From Haematococcus lacustris (lineage: Eukaryota > Chlorophyta > Chlorophyceae > Chlamydomonadales > Haematococcaceae), in contig JASKMD010000016.1 of assembly GCA_030144725.1 (NCBI GenBank), positions 1,045,075 to 1,109,074 of the forward strand: a stretch of DNA of 64,000 nucleotides. Direction: 5' to 3'. Shown here in pieces: positions 55,501 through 63,574 of the stretch. Position 1 is the first letter of the stretch; the number at the start of each line of letters is the position of its first letter. The notes under the pieces were generated by a model. The model saw only the letters and a program-made list of their open reading frames with translations. It was not told the origin of the DNA and searched no databases. A program made the translations under genes and the position numbers.

Positions 55501-58500
55501 GAGGTGCTTTGTGAGGTGCTTTGTGAGGTGCTTTGTGAGGTGCTTTGTGAGGTGCTTTGTGAGGTGCTTTGTGAGGTGCTTTGTGAGGTGCTTTGTGAGG
55601 TGCTTTGTGAGGTGCTTTGTGAGGTGCTTTGTGAGGTGCTTTGTGAGGTGCTTTGTGAGGTGCTTTGTGAGGTGCTTTGTGAGGTGCTTTGTGAGGTGCT
55701 TTGTGAGGTGCTTTGTGAGGTGCTTTGTGAGGTGCTTTGTGAGGTGCTTTGTGAGGTGCTTTGTGAGGTGCTTTGTGAGGTGCTTTGTGAGGTGCTTTGT
55801 GAGGTGCTTTGTGAGGTGCTTTGTGAGGTGCTTTGTGAGGTGCTTTGTGAGGTGCTTTGTGAGGTGCTTTGTGAGGTGCTTTGTGAGGTGCTTTGTGAGG
55901 TGCTTTGTGAGGTGCTTTGTGAGGTGCTTTGTGAGGTGGTTTGTGAGGTGCTTTGTGAGGTGGTTTGTGAGGTGCTTTGTGAGGTGGTTTGTGAGGTGGT
56001 TTGTGAGGTGGTTTGTGAGGTGGTTTGTGAGGTGGTTTGTGAGGTGCTTTGTGAGGTGCTTTGTGAGGTGCTTTGTGAGGTGCTTTGTGAGGTGCTTTGT
56101 GAGGTGCTTTGTGAGGTGCTTTGTGAGGTGCTTTGTGAGGTGGTTTGTGAGGTGCTTTGTGAGGTGCTTTGTGAGGTGCTTTGTGAGGTGCTTTGTGAGG
56201 TGCTTTGTGAGGTGCTTTGTGAGGTGCTTTGTGAGGTGCTTTGTGAGGTGCTTTGTGAGGTGCTTTGTGAGGTGCTTTGTGAGGTGCTTTGTGAGGTGCT
56301 TTGTGAGGTGCTTTGTGAGGTGCTTTGTGAGGTGCTTTGTGAGGTGCTTTGTGAGGTGCTTTGTGAGGTGCTTTGTGAGGTGCTTTGTGAGGTGCTTTGT
56401 GAGGTGGTTTGTGAGGTGCTTTGTGAGGTGCTTTGTGAGGTGCTTTGTGAGGTGCTTTGTGAGGTGGTTTGTGAGGTGGTTTGTGAGGTGCTTTGTGAGG
56501 TGCTTTGTGAGGTGCTTTGTGAGGTGCTTTGTGAGGTGCTTTGTGAGGTGGTTTGTGAGGTGCTTTGTGAGGTGCTTTGTGAGGTGGTTTGTGAGGTGGT
56601 TTGTGAGGTGGTTTGTGAGGTGCTTTGTGAGGTGCTTTGTGAGGTGCTTTGTGAGGTGCTTTGTGAGGTGCTTTGTGAGGTGCTTTGTGAGGTGCTTTGT
56701 GAGGTGCTTTGTGAGGTGCTTTGTGAGGTGCTTTGTGAGGTGCTTTGTGAGGTGCTTTGTGAGGTGCTTTGTGAGGTGCTTTGTGAGGTGCTTTGTGAGG
56801 TGGTTTGTGAGGTGCTTTGTGAGGTGCTTTGTGAGGTGCTTTGTGAGGTGGTTTGTGAGGTGCTTTGTGAGGTGCTTTGTGAGGTGCTTTGTGAGGTGCT
56901 TTGTGAGGTGCTTTGTGAGGTGCTTTGTGAGGTGCTTTGTGAGGTGCTTTGTGAGGTGCTTTGTGAGGTGCTTTGTGAGGTGCTTTGTGAGGTGCTTTGT
57001 GAGGTGCTTTGTGAGGTGGTATGTGAGGTGCTTTGTGAGGTGCTTTGTGAGGTGGTTTGTGAGGTGGTTTGTGAGGTGCTTTGTGAGGTGGTTTGTGAGG
57101 TGGTTTGTGAGGTGCTTTGTGAGGTGGTTTGTGAGGTGGTTTGTGAGGTGGTTTGTGAGGTGCTTTGTGAGGTGCTTTGTGAGGTGCTTTGTGAGGTGCT
57201 TTGTGAGGTGCTTTGTGAGGTGCTTTGTGAGGTGCTTTGTGAGGTGCTTTGTGAGGTGCTTTGTGAGGTGCTTTGTGAGGTGCTTTGTGAGGTGCTTTGT
57301 GAGGTGCTTTGTGAGGTGCTTTGTGAGGTGCTTTGTGAGGTGCTTTGTGAGGTGCTTTGTGAGGTGCTTTGTGAGGTGCTTTGTGAGGTGGTTTGTGAGG
57401 TGCTTTGTGAGGTGCTTTGTGAGGTGGTTTGTGAGGTGGTTTGTGAGGTGCTTTGTGAGGTGCTTTGTGAGGTGGTTTGTGAGGTGCTTTGTGAGGTGCT
57501 TTGTGAGGTGCTTTGTGAGGTGCTTTGTGAGGTGCTTTGTGAGGTGCTTTGTGAGGTGCTTTGTGAGGTGGTTTGTGAGGTGCTTTGTGAGGTGCTTTGT
57601 GAGGTGGTTTGTGAGGTGCTTTGTGAGGTGGTTTGTGAGGTGCTTTGTGAGGTGCTTTGTGAGGTGCTTTGTGAGGTGGTTTGTGAGGTGGTTTGTGAGG
57701 TGGTTTGTGAGGTGCTTTGTGAGGTGGTTTGTGAGGTGGTTTGTGAGGTGCTTTGTGAGGTGCTTTGTGAGGTGCTTTGTGAGGTGCTTTGTGAGGTGGC
57801 TTGTGAGGTGGTTTGTGAGGTGGTTTGTGAGGTGCTTTGTGAGGTGCTTTGTGAGGTGCTTTGTGAGGTGCTTTGTGAGGTGGTTTGTGAGGTGCTTTGT
57901 GAGGTGCTTTGTGAGGTGCTTTGTGAGGTGCTTTGTGAGGTGCTTTGTGAGGTGCTTTGTGAGGTGCTTTGTGAGGTGCTTTGTGAGGTGCTTTGTGAGG
58001 TGGTTTGTGAGGTGCTTTGTGAGGTGCTTTGTGAGGTGGTTTGTGAGGTGCTTTGTGAGGTGGTTTGTGAGGTGCTTTGTGAGGTGCTTTGTGAGGTGGT
58101 TTGTGAGGTGCTTTGTGAGGTGGTTTGTGAGGTGGTTTGTGAGGTGGTTTGTGAGGGGAGAGAGCATGGCCCTTGGGGAGGAGGGGAGGAGGGGAGGGGG
58201 AGGGGGGGTGTCCTCTCAGCAGCACTGGGGCAGGTGGCTGTCCCCTCAGCAATGCCACACTGCCTACCCCCTGACACCCTCACAGGCCTGCGGCTCAACG
58301 CGGTAAGGACTACACCCTCCTCCTTCCACCACTCCCCCCCGCCTTCCTCCCCCCCTCCCCCCTCCTCCTCCCCACTCTCAAACTCCCAGACAGCCCCCCC
58401 TGAGCCGACCGGCTAGCGCCACACTGGCTTGTCACAAACGTCACACAGAATCCTACCTACAAGCCTTGCCACCCGGCCCCCCCCCACCCCCCCCCTCCCC

Positions 58501-58891
58501 CTGCTGCTGCTGCTGCTGCCTGACCCCCAGGCCAACCCCTTGCCGCCCCCTCGCTGGTTGAAGTGCTGCTAGCTGACCAGCAGCTGCGCTCCGCCCGGGC
58601 AGCCGTCGCTGCCTTGGCTGGCTCTGCAGCCGCCCCCTCAAGGCCCACCCCCCTGCCGCGGCATCCACCCAGCCACCCCGGGGGGGCAGCCCTGTCTGGG
58701 TCCCCACCCCCCCTTGCAGCTGCCCAGCAAGAGCTGGCTGCTGCTCAGGCTGTGGCAGACGATGTTAACAGGCGGCTGAGGTGTGTGTTTGAGGAGTTTG
58801 TGGCCGGGGGTAGGGGCAGGGGCAGGGCTGGGGCAGCTACTCTGCCTCTCAAGGCGGCTGCAGACCCCTTTGCCAGCAGCCACAACAACAA

Positions 58892-58931
<40 letters not shown>

Positions 58932-61344
58932 GGCAGGCCACTGAGGGCTGCTGGAGACCCCTCAGTAGCTAGCCGTGAAAAAAGCATTAGTGGCAGCAGC
59001 AGCAGCAGCAGCAGCAGCAGGGGAGGCGGCATGGTCGCCTGGGATGCTGCCCTGGCAGCCAACCGCACCGCCCCCAGCTCCCACCCTCATCACTTGCTCT
59101 CACTCTTTCAGGGGGGCCTCACTCTTGAGGCCTTAGTGGCGTCACACTGTGAGGGAGTGAGACAGCAGCACCTGGCAGGCAGGTGGGCTCCCGCCCCAGG
59201 TGGAACTGCATGGGACACACTGTGGTCACTCATGCGGAGTGTGACTACCCAAATGAGCCACCCAGGAGCAGCCACCCACCCTCCCCCGCCCCCGGGTCCA
59301 GCCACCACCTACCCCCCCCTCCCCCCACCCATTTCTCCAGCTGGTGCTGGTGCTGCTGCTGCTGCTGCCAAGCAGCAAGGAGGCGGCGCAGGAGGGGGCG
59401 TGGTCAGGGCGGGGGGCGGTGTGGTGTTGGGCTCAAGGGGGTCAGAGGGGGAGGGGGAGGGGGAGGGGGAGGGGGCGCTAGGGGTCCAGAGGGGCTGCAG
59501 GGCCGCAGCTGCGGAGGCCCAGGCAGGACAGCGCCCCTCCTCACGGCCAGGGGCTGAGCAGCTGCAGCGCGCGTGGCGTGCCTACACAGCTGCCCAGGTG
59601 ATTGCCCTGTGCCCTGTGGTGGACCTCAGCCTTGTGAGGGTCGGGGGTGGGTGGGTGGCTGGCTGGGTGGTCGGGTGGTTGGTCTGGTGACTGAGTGGTT
59701 TGTGGGCGGTGTGTCTGATGGATGGAGGGATGGATGATGAGACGTAGAAGTGGAAGAGGAAGGTTCAGGGCAAAGGGAGACCTCTCCAGGGGTCTCGTCA
59801 AGGCCAGGGAAAGCAGCACACGATGGCGGCAGCTTCATGGCTCTGTAGCGCCAGCTGCTCTGGCCTAGTGGTGGTGGAGGGAGGGCCCCGCAGCCATGGG
59901 GTGCTGATGGGGGGATGACCCTCTGGCGGCGCCTAAACAGGCTCAGCTGCAGCCATGGGGTGCATCGCGGCAGAGGGTGAAGGAGGTTGTCTGAGAGGGT
60001 GTCCCTGAGTCCCTGAGTGCTGACATAGGCTGAGCTGCAGGGGTTAGTGAACAGTGGCCAGGGACCTTGACGGCAGCTGCTGGCCAATGCTTGGGCTCAG
60101 CGCAGGTTGGGGAGCAGGAGAGTAATGGTGTGAGAAGGCTGCTCATGTGAGTGATGATGAGGCGTCAGTGACATGAAGCTGAAGTGAAGCTGAGCCAGAA
60201 TAGGCAACGACTGACCCGGCTTGAAAGTGCCTGCACCACCTGCTGACACCTGCTGACACCTGTAACTGACCTGCAGACCCGAGCAGCAGTGGCAGCAGCA
60301 CGTGGCCACCCACTGCCCTCCTCCCTCTCCTCCCCCACCTCCGCCTCTACTCCCACCACCTCCACAGCCGCGTTCAGCAGCAGCCCAGAGCTGGCCCCGC
60401 CATACCCGGGGGCACGCCCCATCGTGCGCTTCACCCAGAGCCTGGTGCTGGGGCCAGCGTCAGGTCAGTAGCCAGCACACCCGCCCGACCGCCCGATCGA
60501 CCGACCGACCGATCGACCGACCGACCGACCGACCGACCGACCGACCGACCGACCGACCGACCGACCGACCGACTGTTTGCCCTTCCCCCCTGCCTGCTTG
60601 CCCACCTGCCTGTCCACCCGCCCAAGTGACGGCTGATGCACGCACTGATGTGTTGCCTGGTTGATTGCAGGTGCCAGCAGCTGGCAGGGCCTGGCAGCCA
60701 GAGCCGCGGCGGCAGAGGACGTGATGGCTGCACACCCAGCTACCGCCGGCCTCACCCCGCCCCCAGTGGTGCTGCCCAAACACCCCGCCGAGCACAGGGT
60801 TGTGATGCGGGTGCAGGTGAGGGCCTAATGCAGGCCAGCAGGCCAGGAATGGGGGCGGGGGCGGGGGCGGGGGCGGGGGCGGGGGCGGGGGCGGGGGCGG
60901 GGGCGGGGGCGGGGGCGGGGACGGGGACGAGTAAGCTTGGTGTGAGTGGCGCGATGTGTTCCTATTGCTGGCGATGTAATCTGCAGGTGAACGAGCTGGC
61001 TCAGGAGGTGGGCTTTGACCGCGACGCCATCCTTCACTTGCTGCGCATCGCGGGACCCCGCAGGTACGGCGCTTCAAAATGTGCAAAGTGTGATCCCGGT
61101 TGTCAACTTCGCGTGCCTGGGATGCTGCAGGTACGACCCGGCAAGCGGTGACCTAGTGATACTGGGAACCCGGTACCCGAGCCGGGAAGAGAACAGGCGG
61201 TGGTGCATGGAGCGCTTGCACGCGCTGTTGCTTCACACGCACTCCGTGTTCCCAAGCACGCCCGCGCCCGCCGCAATGACTGGAGTGAGCAGCAACGGAG
61301 GGTTTGCCCTGACTGGGCCGCATGTGCTGCGGTTGACCCAATAG
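35533..61344 (+). CDS. Mitochondrial ribosomal protein mS35-like, giant intron-rich gene
   Basis: At least 24 exons, about 1,700 residues. The C-terminal exons code an MRP-S28/mS35 domain (see the separate entry), so the product should sit in the small subunit of the mitochondrial ribosome. Upstream exons are linked by matching splice phase at most junctions: 35,533-35,614, 35,765-35,889, 36,239-36,325, 36,468-36,526, 36,912-37,041, 38,211-38,348, 38,663-38,819, 39,179-39,548, 40,112-40,185, 40,978-41,126, 41,357-41,436, 41,735-41,791, 42,019-42,314, 42,723-42,799, about 43,039-43,304, 43,553-43,877, 44,276-44,656, 49,079-49,713, 58,286-58,302, 58,531-59,633, and the four C-terminal exons. 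The long N-terminal part is Ala/Gln/Ser-rich and low complexity, and I recognise no domain in it. Two adjacent genes merged by my reading is the main alternative. Typical mS35 proteins are only some 300-450 residues. Confidence 0.55.
37042..37347 (+). repeat. (GGGT)n-(GGGC)n array at a 5' splice site
   Basis: Begins at the donor itself (CAGTGG|GTGGGTGGG), passes through about 270 bases of GGGC with a few extra G or C bases, and returns to GGGT. Confidence 0.95.
37464..38110. mobile_element. Tc1/mariner-like non-autonomous element, 647 bp
   Basis: Left end CCGTACTATCTCTTTCGATT at 37,464 onward and right end complementary to CCGTACTCTCTCTTTCGATT, ending at 38,110. One mismatch in 23 bases. Each end is flanked by TA, the target duplication of Tc1/mariner elements. 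The interior has no transposase. It lies in the intron between exons 5 and 6 of the mS35-like gene. Confidence 0.65.
38211..39548 (+). CDS. mS35-like gene exons 6-8, Ala-rich coiled-coil-like
   Basis: Exons 38,211-38,348 (LGHLQELACLWDWQHRRAAV), 38,663-38,819 (EIDAAAAAAQAQHQAALSSA) and 39,179-39,548 (ELSAAVTKARQAATAATAAA). The last two are long Ala/Gln/Glu helices without prolines, likely coiled coil. The 38,663 exon has a run of C near 38,778 with one base too many: its start frame gives EAERHATPP, while the frame that joins the next exon reads LTGLPRLAALAK. Confidence 0.55.
38351..38625 (+). repeat. (CCCCTC)n array filling an intron
   Basis: Starts at the donor (CAGCAG|GTGCCCCTCCCC) and runs almost to the acceptor at 38,662. 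About 46 hexamers, with occasional CCCCTG. Confidence 0.95.
39549..39800 (+). repeat. GGGAGGA-rich stretch and (GAAA)n
   Basis: A purine-rich intron start after the donor CCCGG|GTGAGG, ending in about nine GAAA units at 39,762-39,799. Confidence 0.9.
40112..42799 (+). CDS. mS35-like gene central exons
   Basis: Exons 40,112-40,185 (LLARMKAAERQPETAAEERR), a tentative one at about 40,383 (ECYKVQQMEVLQDCCRSTYI), 40,978-41,126 (RQLGLTPEQSALVASLGPQV), 41,357-41,436 (AKEMLLAEAAARAAVADASS), 41,735-41,791, 42,019-42,314 (ALAVQTMLATRTAAAQ to DIHWGQLPALNQQ) and 42,723-42,799 (EQSRLAADQGRQQQQQVAAK). Phases agree from 40,978 to 42,799 when the acceptors given are used. No known domain seen. Confidence 0.5.
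41130..41191 (+). repeat. (GGGGGGA)n at a 5' splice site
   Basis: Seven-base purine repeat beginning four bases after the donor at 41,127. Confidence 0.9.
41853..41996 (+). repeat. (CCCTGA)n array in an intron
   Basis: 24 perfect hexamers, the same unit as in Fanzor F1 (15,275-15,394) and at the start of the GH9-B array. Confidence 0.95.
42337..42532 (+). repeat. (CAGGGG)n / (CGGGGG)n array in an intron
   Basis: About 24 CAGGGG, six CGGGGG and two CAGGGG, 22 bases after the donor at 42,315. A CCCCAG repeat follows at 42,640-42,700 near the acceptor, so the two ends of the intron carry complementary G-rich and C-rich tracts. Confidence 0.95.
43039..44656 (+). CDS. mS35-like gene exons 43.0-44.7 kb
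   Basis: Exon about 43,039-43,304 ends LLQLGFPLLKPGQVMPSSPY then DTWDLLRSYLQ; its first half is uncertain in frame. Exon 43,553-43,877 (VKYQDVLLRHDATRSTLAAM) and exon 44,276-44,656 (GDWSGYHALHTQLQRDGFIS, then a Ser/Thr-rich stretch) join in phase across the sequence LFESG|DWSGYH. Confidence 0.55.
43377..43496 (+). repeat. (CCGC)n array in an intron
   Basis: About 30 tetramers, on this strand C-rich where 37,042-37,347 is G-rich. Confidence 0.95.
43900..43981 (+). repeat. (GGCT)n array in an intron
   Basis: GGCTGGCAGGCTG repeats beginning about 20 bases after the donor at 43,878. A (GCT)n run at 44,212-44,262 lies near the acceptor of the same intron. Confidence 0.92.
44758..49037 (+). repeat. 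11-bp minisatellite, 4.28 kb, about 389 units
   Basis: Unit CCCACCACCTG, with recurring variants CCCACCGCCTG, CCCATTGCCTG, CCCATCACCTG and CCCACTGCCTG, and one CCCACCACCTA near 47,558. One 10-base unit (CCCATGCCTG) near 46,031 changes the frame phase. Because 11 is not a multiple of 3 and no variant adds a stop, many overlapping frames are open over kilobases. The array lies wholly in the intron between 44,656 and 49,079. Confidence 0.97.
49079..49713 (+). CDS. mS35-like gene exon with Pro/Ser and Gln runs
   Basis: Starts in phase as DTLANLAAAKAVWQSSTW, then Pro/Ser-rich, then a run of 13 Gln (CAG, about 49,477-49,515). The end reads FEEALATWQQYVAAAG in a different frame from the start, so there is an unseen small intron or a 1-base error in a C-run. 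It separates the two giant intronic arrays. The donor is CAGCAG|GTGAGC at 49,714. Confidence 0.55.
49849..58152 (+). repeat. 12-bp minisatellite, 8.3 kb, about 692 units
   Basis: Unit GAGGTGCTTTGT with a two-state position 7 (C or G). Only a handful of other changes: two GATTTG units near 50,540, GTATGT at 54,161 and 57,017, TGGTGAG near 54,200, and GGCTTGT near 57,799. Length is 692 x 12 exactly from 49,849 to 58,152, so no unit gained or lost a base. It begins 135 bases after the donor at 49,714 and ends 133 bases before the acceptor at 58,285. Confidence 0.97.
58286..59633 (+). CDS. mS35-like gene exons 58.3-59.6 kb
   Basis: A 17-base micro-exon (58,286-58,302, GLRLNA with the preceding base) and a long exon 58,531-59,633: SLVEVLLADQQLRSARAAVA, VADDVNRRLRCVFEEFVAGG, Asn/Ser-run (CAG repeats at 58,896-58,930 and 58,996-59,020), WDAALAANRTAPSS, GGLTLEALVASHCEGVRQQH, and finally RAWRAYTAAQVIALCPVVDL. 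The long exon is open throughout. Phase between the micro-exon and the long exon is off by one near a C-run. Confidence 0.55.
59634..60276 (+). other. Intron before the C-terminal exons
   Basis: Begins GTGAGGGTCGGGGGTGGGTGG, so again a GGGT tract at the donor. The rest is non-repetitive, with no other signal seen. Confidence 0.5.
60277..61344 (+). CDS. C-terminal exons with the MRP-S28 (mS35) domain
   Basis: Four in-phase exons: 60,277-60,463 (PPYPGARPIVRFTQSLVLG), 60,671-60,816 (VVLPKHPAEHRVVMRVQ), 60,987-61,063 (VNELAQEVGFDRDAILHLLR), 61,131-61,344 (YDPASGDLVILGTRYPSREE, then NRRWCMERLHALL and the stop TAG). The order of basic beta-strand, helix, IAGPRRYDP, a short turn, and RYPSREENRRW matches the MRP-S28 family (mS35 of mitochondrial ribosomes) as I know it: a glycine-proline-arginine-tyrosine core and a PTREQN-like motif. 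No other family fits as well. This is the most reliable part of the large gene. Confidence 0.75.
60491..60574 (+). repeat. (CCGA)n array in an intron
   Basis: About 20 tetramers, with two CGAT interruptions, starting about 30 bases after the donor at 60,464. Confidence 0.93.
60850..60929 (+). repeat. (GGGGGC)n array in an intron
   Basis: About 13 hexamers starting some 33 bases after the donor at 60,817. Confidence 0.93.
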
Positions 61345-62099
61345 GCGTGGCAGAGGTGCAAGCCGCATACAAGGGTGCATGCGGCATATTGCGAGCCTGG
61401 GGGTCATTCGTTGACGTCGACTGTCGACTTCGGTGCTGGAGTCGGATGCACAACAGCCATGAACACTCTCAGGCGCCCTAGCTGCCTGGTGGTAATGCAC
61501 ATGTTTGGACTCGTTACACAGTACACCGGCTGAGGTAGAACCCCGCGCCGGTCGTTACGAGCCGAACCCCGCGCCGGTCGTTACGAGGCTAACCCCGCGC
61601 CGGTCGTTACGAGCCCAGCTGAGTTCACTGCCCAAGCCATCGCAGTCTTCGCCCGCGAGCTGCTCCATGTGACCGCGGACAAACCACAGCGGCGAGACGG
61701 GTCTCTTTGGGACGGTGAGCCACATCCTTGCGAGCCCTTATGCCTGGCCCACTTAGCTGACTGCGCACAACATGTCCGGCCAACATCCAACACGATGGCT
61801 GCCGGGCGTGTGAAGAGAGCCAAGACGGGGTGGTCGAAACATATCATCTATCGACAAAACCATCACCTGGGTCGACGCAGAAGTTGATACCAGGTAGTGC
61901 TAGCAGAAGGGGTGCTAAAAACATGAGACCCCCACCCCTAGCCCCTGAGGCCCCCCTTGCCAGCCCAGCCTCCCCAGTCATTCCCACCCAGCCCTCCCGA
62001 TCGCTCCCTTGCACGCTGCCTGCTCCCCTCTCACCCCCCCAGCCTTGTCCTCCACCCCACATCCCGCATCTCCCCCTCCCAACCTCTCCCACCACACAC
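61345..62099. other. 3' flank of the mS35-like gene, no gene recognised
   Basis: A frame at 61,620-61,887 (FTAQAIAVFARELLHVTADK) looks protein-like in part but has no recognisable family and no clear start. A Pro-rich block lies at 61,925-62,100. Confidence 0.4.
61539..61614 (+). repeat. 26-bp tandem repeat, three copies
   Basis: CCCCGCGCCGGTCGTTACGA at about 61,541, 61,567 and 61,593, with slightly varying joints. Confidence 0.92.
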
Positions 62100-62672
62100 G
62101 CAAATTAGTGCACAACTATCGATTTTGAGGGGGTGTTTTTTGTACACGGTTCGCCTCGGAATGAGACTATTGGCCCATGCCCACCAACATCGTGAAAAAT
62201 CTCGTAATAATCAGCGAAATTCGTGAATTATGTAACTAATATTTAGCTACCCTTTTTTAAAGCTACTCCTTATAGTGCAGTACTGCACCATATCTAATGC
62301 CGCAACAATGCACCAAACCTCATCGTGAAAAACTGCACCATATACAGTCTAGTAGTTTTGTGATGTAATAAAGTAGTTATGTTGGTAATTTATTGGTATT
62401 TTACTGGTTTGGAGATTGTTGTTCCTTTTAATCACATTGGTTCTCATGGTGTAATACTGCACCTGTCACTAGTGCACTACTACAATGCACCCAGTTGTGC
62501 TACACTGCACCACACCGAGTGGTACAACACATCACCTTAACGATATCTCACCAACCATGCATATTTATGAATTTTCGTTCAAACCCCAATCTTACAACCA
62601 CGTCATATAGCTATGTGCAAAATCTCAAGCCGCGATTCTGAAAAATGCTGTTACTAATTTGCTTGAGTGACG
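62100..62672. other. AT-rich block ending at the assembly gap
   Basis: Base composition drops sharply compared with the rest of the window. The phrase CTGCACCATAT or close variants recurs near 62,283, 62,333, 62,458 and 62,503. No gene is seen. It could be part of a transposable element cut by the gap. Confidence 0.5.
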
Positions 62673-63172
62673 NNNNNNNNNNNNNNNNNNNNNNNNNNNN
62701 NNNNNNNNNNNNNNNNNNNNNNNNNNNNNNNNNNNNNNNNNNNNNNNNNNNNNNNNNNNNNNNNNNNNNNNNNNNNNNNNNNNNNNNNNNNNNNNNNNNN
62801 NNNNNNNNNNNNNNNNNNNNNNNNNNNNNNNNNNNNNNNNNNNNNNNNNNNNNNNNNNNNNNNNNNNNNNNNNNNNNNNNNNNNNNNNNNNNNNNNNNNN
62901 NNNNNNNNNNNNNNNNNNNNNNNNNNNNNNNNNNNNNNNNNNNNNNNNNNNNNNNNNNNNNNNNNNNNNNNNNNNNNNNNNNNNNNNNNNNNNNNNNNNN
63001 NNNNNNNNNNNNNNNNNNNNNNNNNNNNNNNNNNNNNNNNNNNNNNNNNNNNNNNNNNNNNNNNNNNNNNNNNNNNNNNNNNNNNNNNNNNNNNNNNNNN
63101 NNNNNNNNNNNNNNNNNNNNNNNNNNNNNNNNNNNNNNNNNNNNNNNNNNNNNNNNNNNNNNNNNNNNNNNN
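62673..63172. other. Assembly gap, 500 N
   Basis: Exactly 500 unknown bases, probably a placeholder length. Nothing should be inferred across it, and the order and orientation of the right part rest on scaffolding. Confidence 0.99.
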
Positions 63173-63173
63173 C

Positions 63174-63362
63174 CTGGGTGGGTGGGTGGGTGGGTGGGTG
63201 GGTGGGTGGGTGGGTGGGGTGGGTGGGTGGGTGGGTGGGTTGGTGGTTGGTTGGTTGGTTGGTTGGTTGGTTGGTTGGTTGGTTGGTTGGTTGGTTGGTT
63301 GGTTGGTTGGTTGGTTGATTGGTTGGTTGGTTGATTGGTTGGTTGATTGGTTGGGTGGGTGG
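63174..63362 (+). repeat. (GGGT)n then (GGTT)n
   Basis: Tetranucleotide tracts, G-rich on this strand, lying in the intron downstream of the minus-strand exon at 63,428-63,528. Confidence 0.95.
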
Positions 63363-63427
63363 GCAGATTGCCTCAGCAGCGCAACAGCTCAGCCCCCCCC
63401 TGGGTCCCCCCCCCCTGCCGGCCTCAC

Positions 63428-63528
63428 CTTCTGCACACTGAGCACCCTGATGCTGTCAGGCAGGTGGCGGTTGATGCGGTCAGCCAGGCTCATGCCCTCG
63501 CAGTCTGGGGTGCTGGCTGCAGCTGGCC
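63428..63528 (-). CDS. Exon of a TruA/PUS1-type tRNA pseudouridine synthase (partial)
   Basis: On the minus strand, between CTCCAG| and AAG|GTGAGG, a 101-base exon reads [20 protein letters not shown] and SIRVLSVQK. The pattern '[17 protein letters not shown]' is the segment of TruA-family enzymes (including eukaryotic PUS1) that precedes the V-x-x-x-F stretch near the active site; these enzymes convert uridine to pseudouridine in tRNA. Only one exon is visible. The rest would lie in or beyond the gap and beyond the right edge. Similarity is judged by eye. Confidence 0.5.
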
Positions 63529-63574
63529 CTGGAGGGGGAGGGCACAGAGGGTGGGATAAGGTCCGTGCAAACAG

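Noticed and set aside
46033..58416. 4,127-residue open frame (and several of 2,500-2,900 residues on both strands) as giant repeat proteins
   Set aside because: They are open only because the 11-bp and 12-bp units lack stops. Overlapping giant frames exist in up to five phases and both strands. Splice sites on both sides place the arrays in introns.
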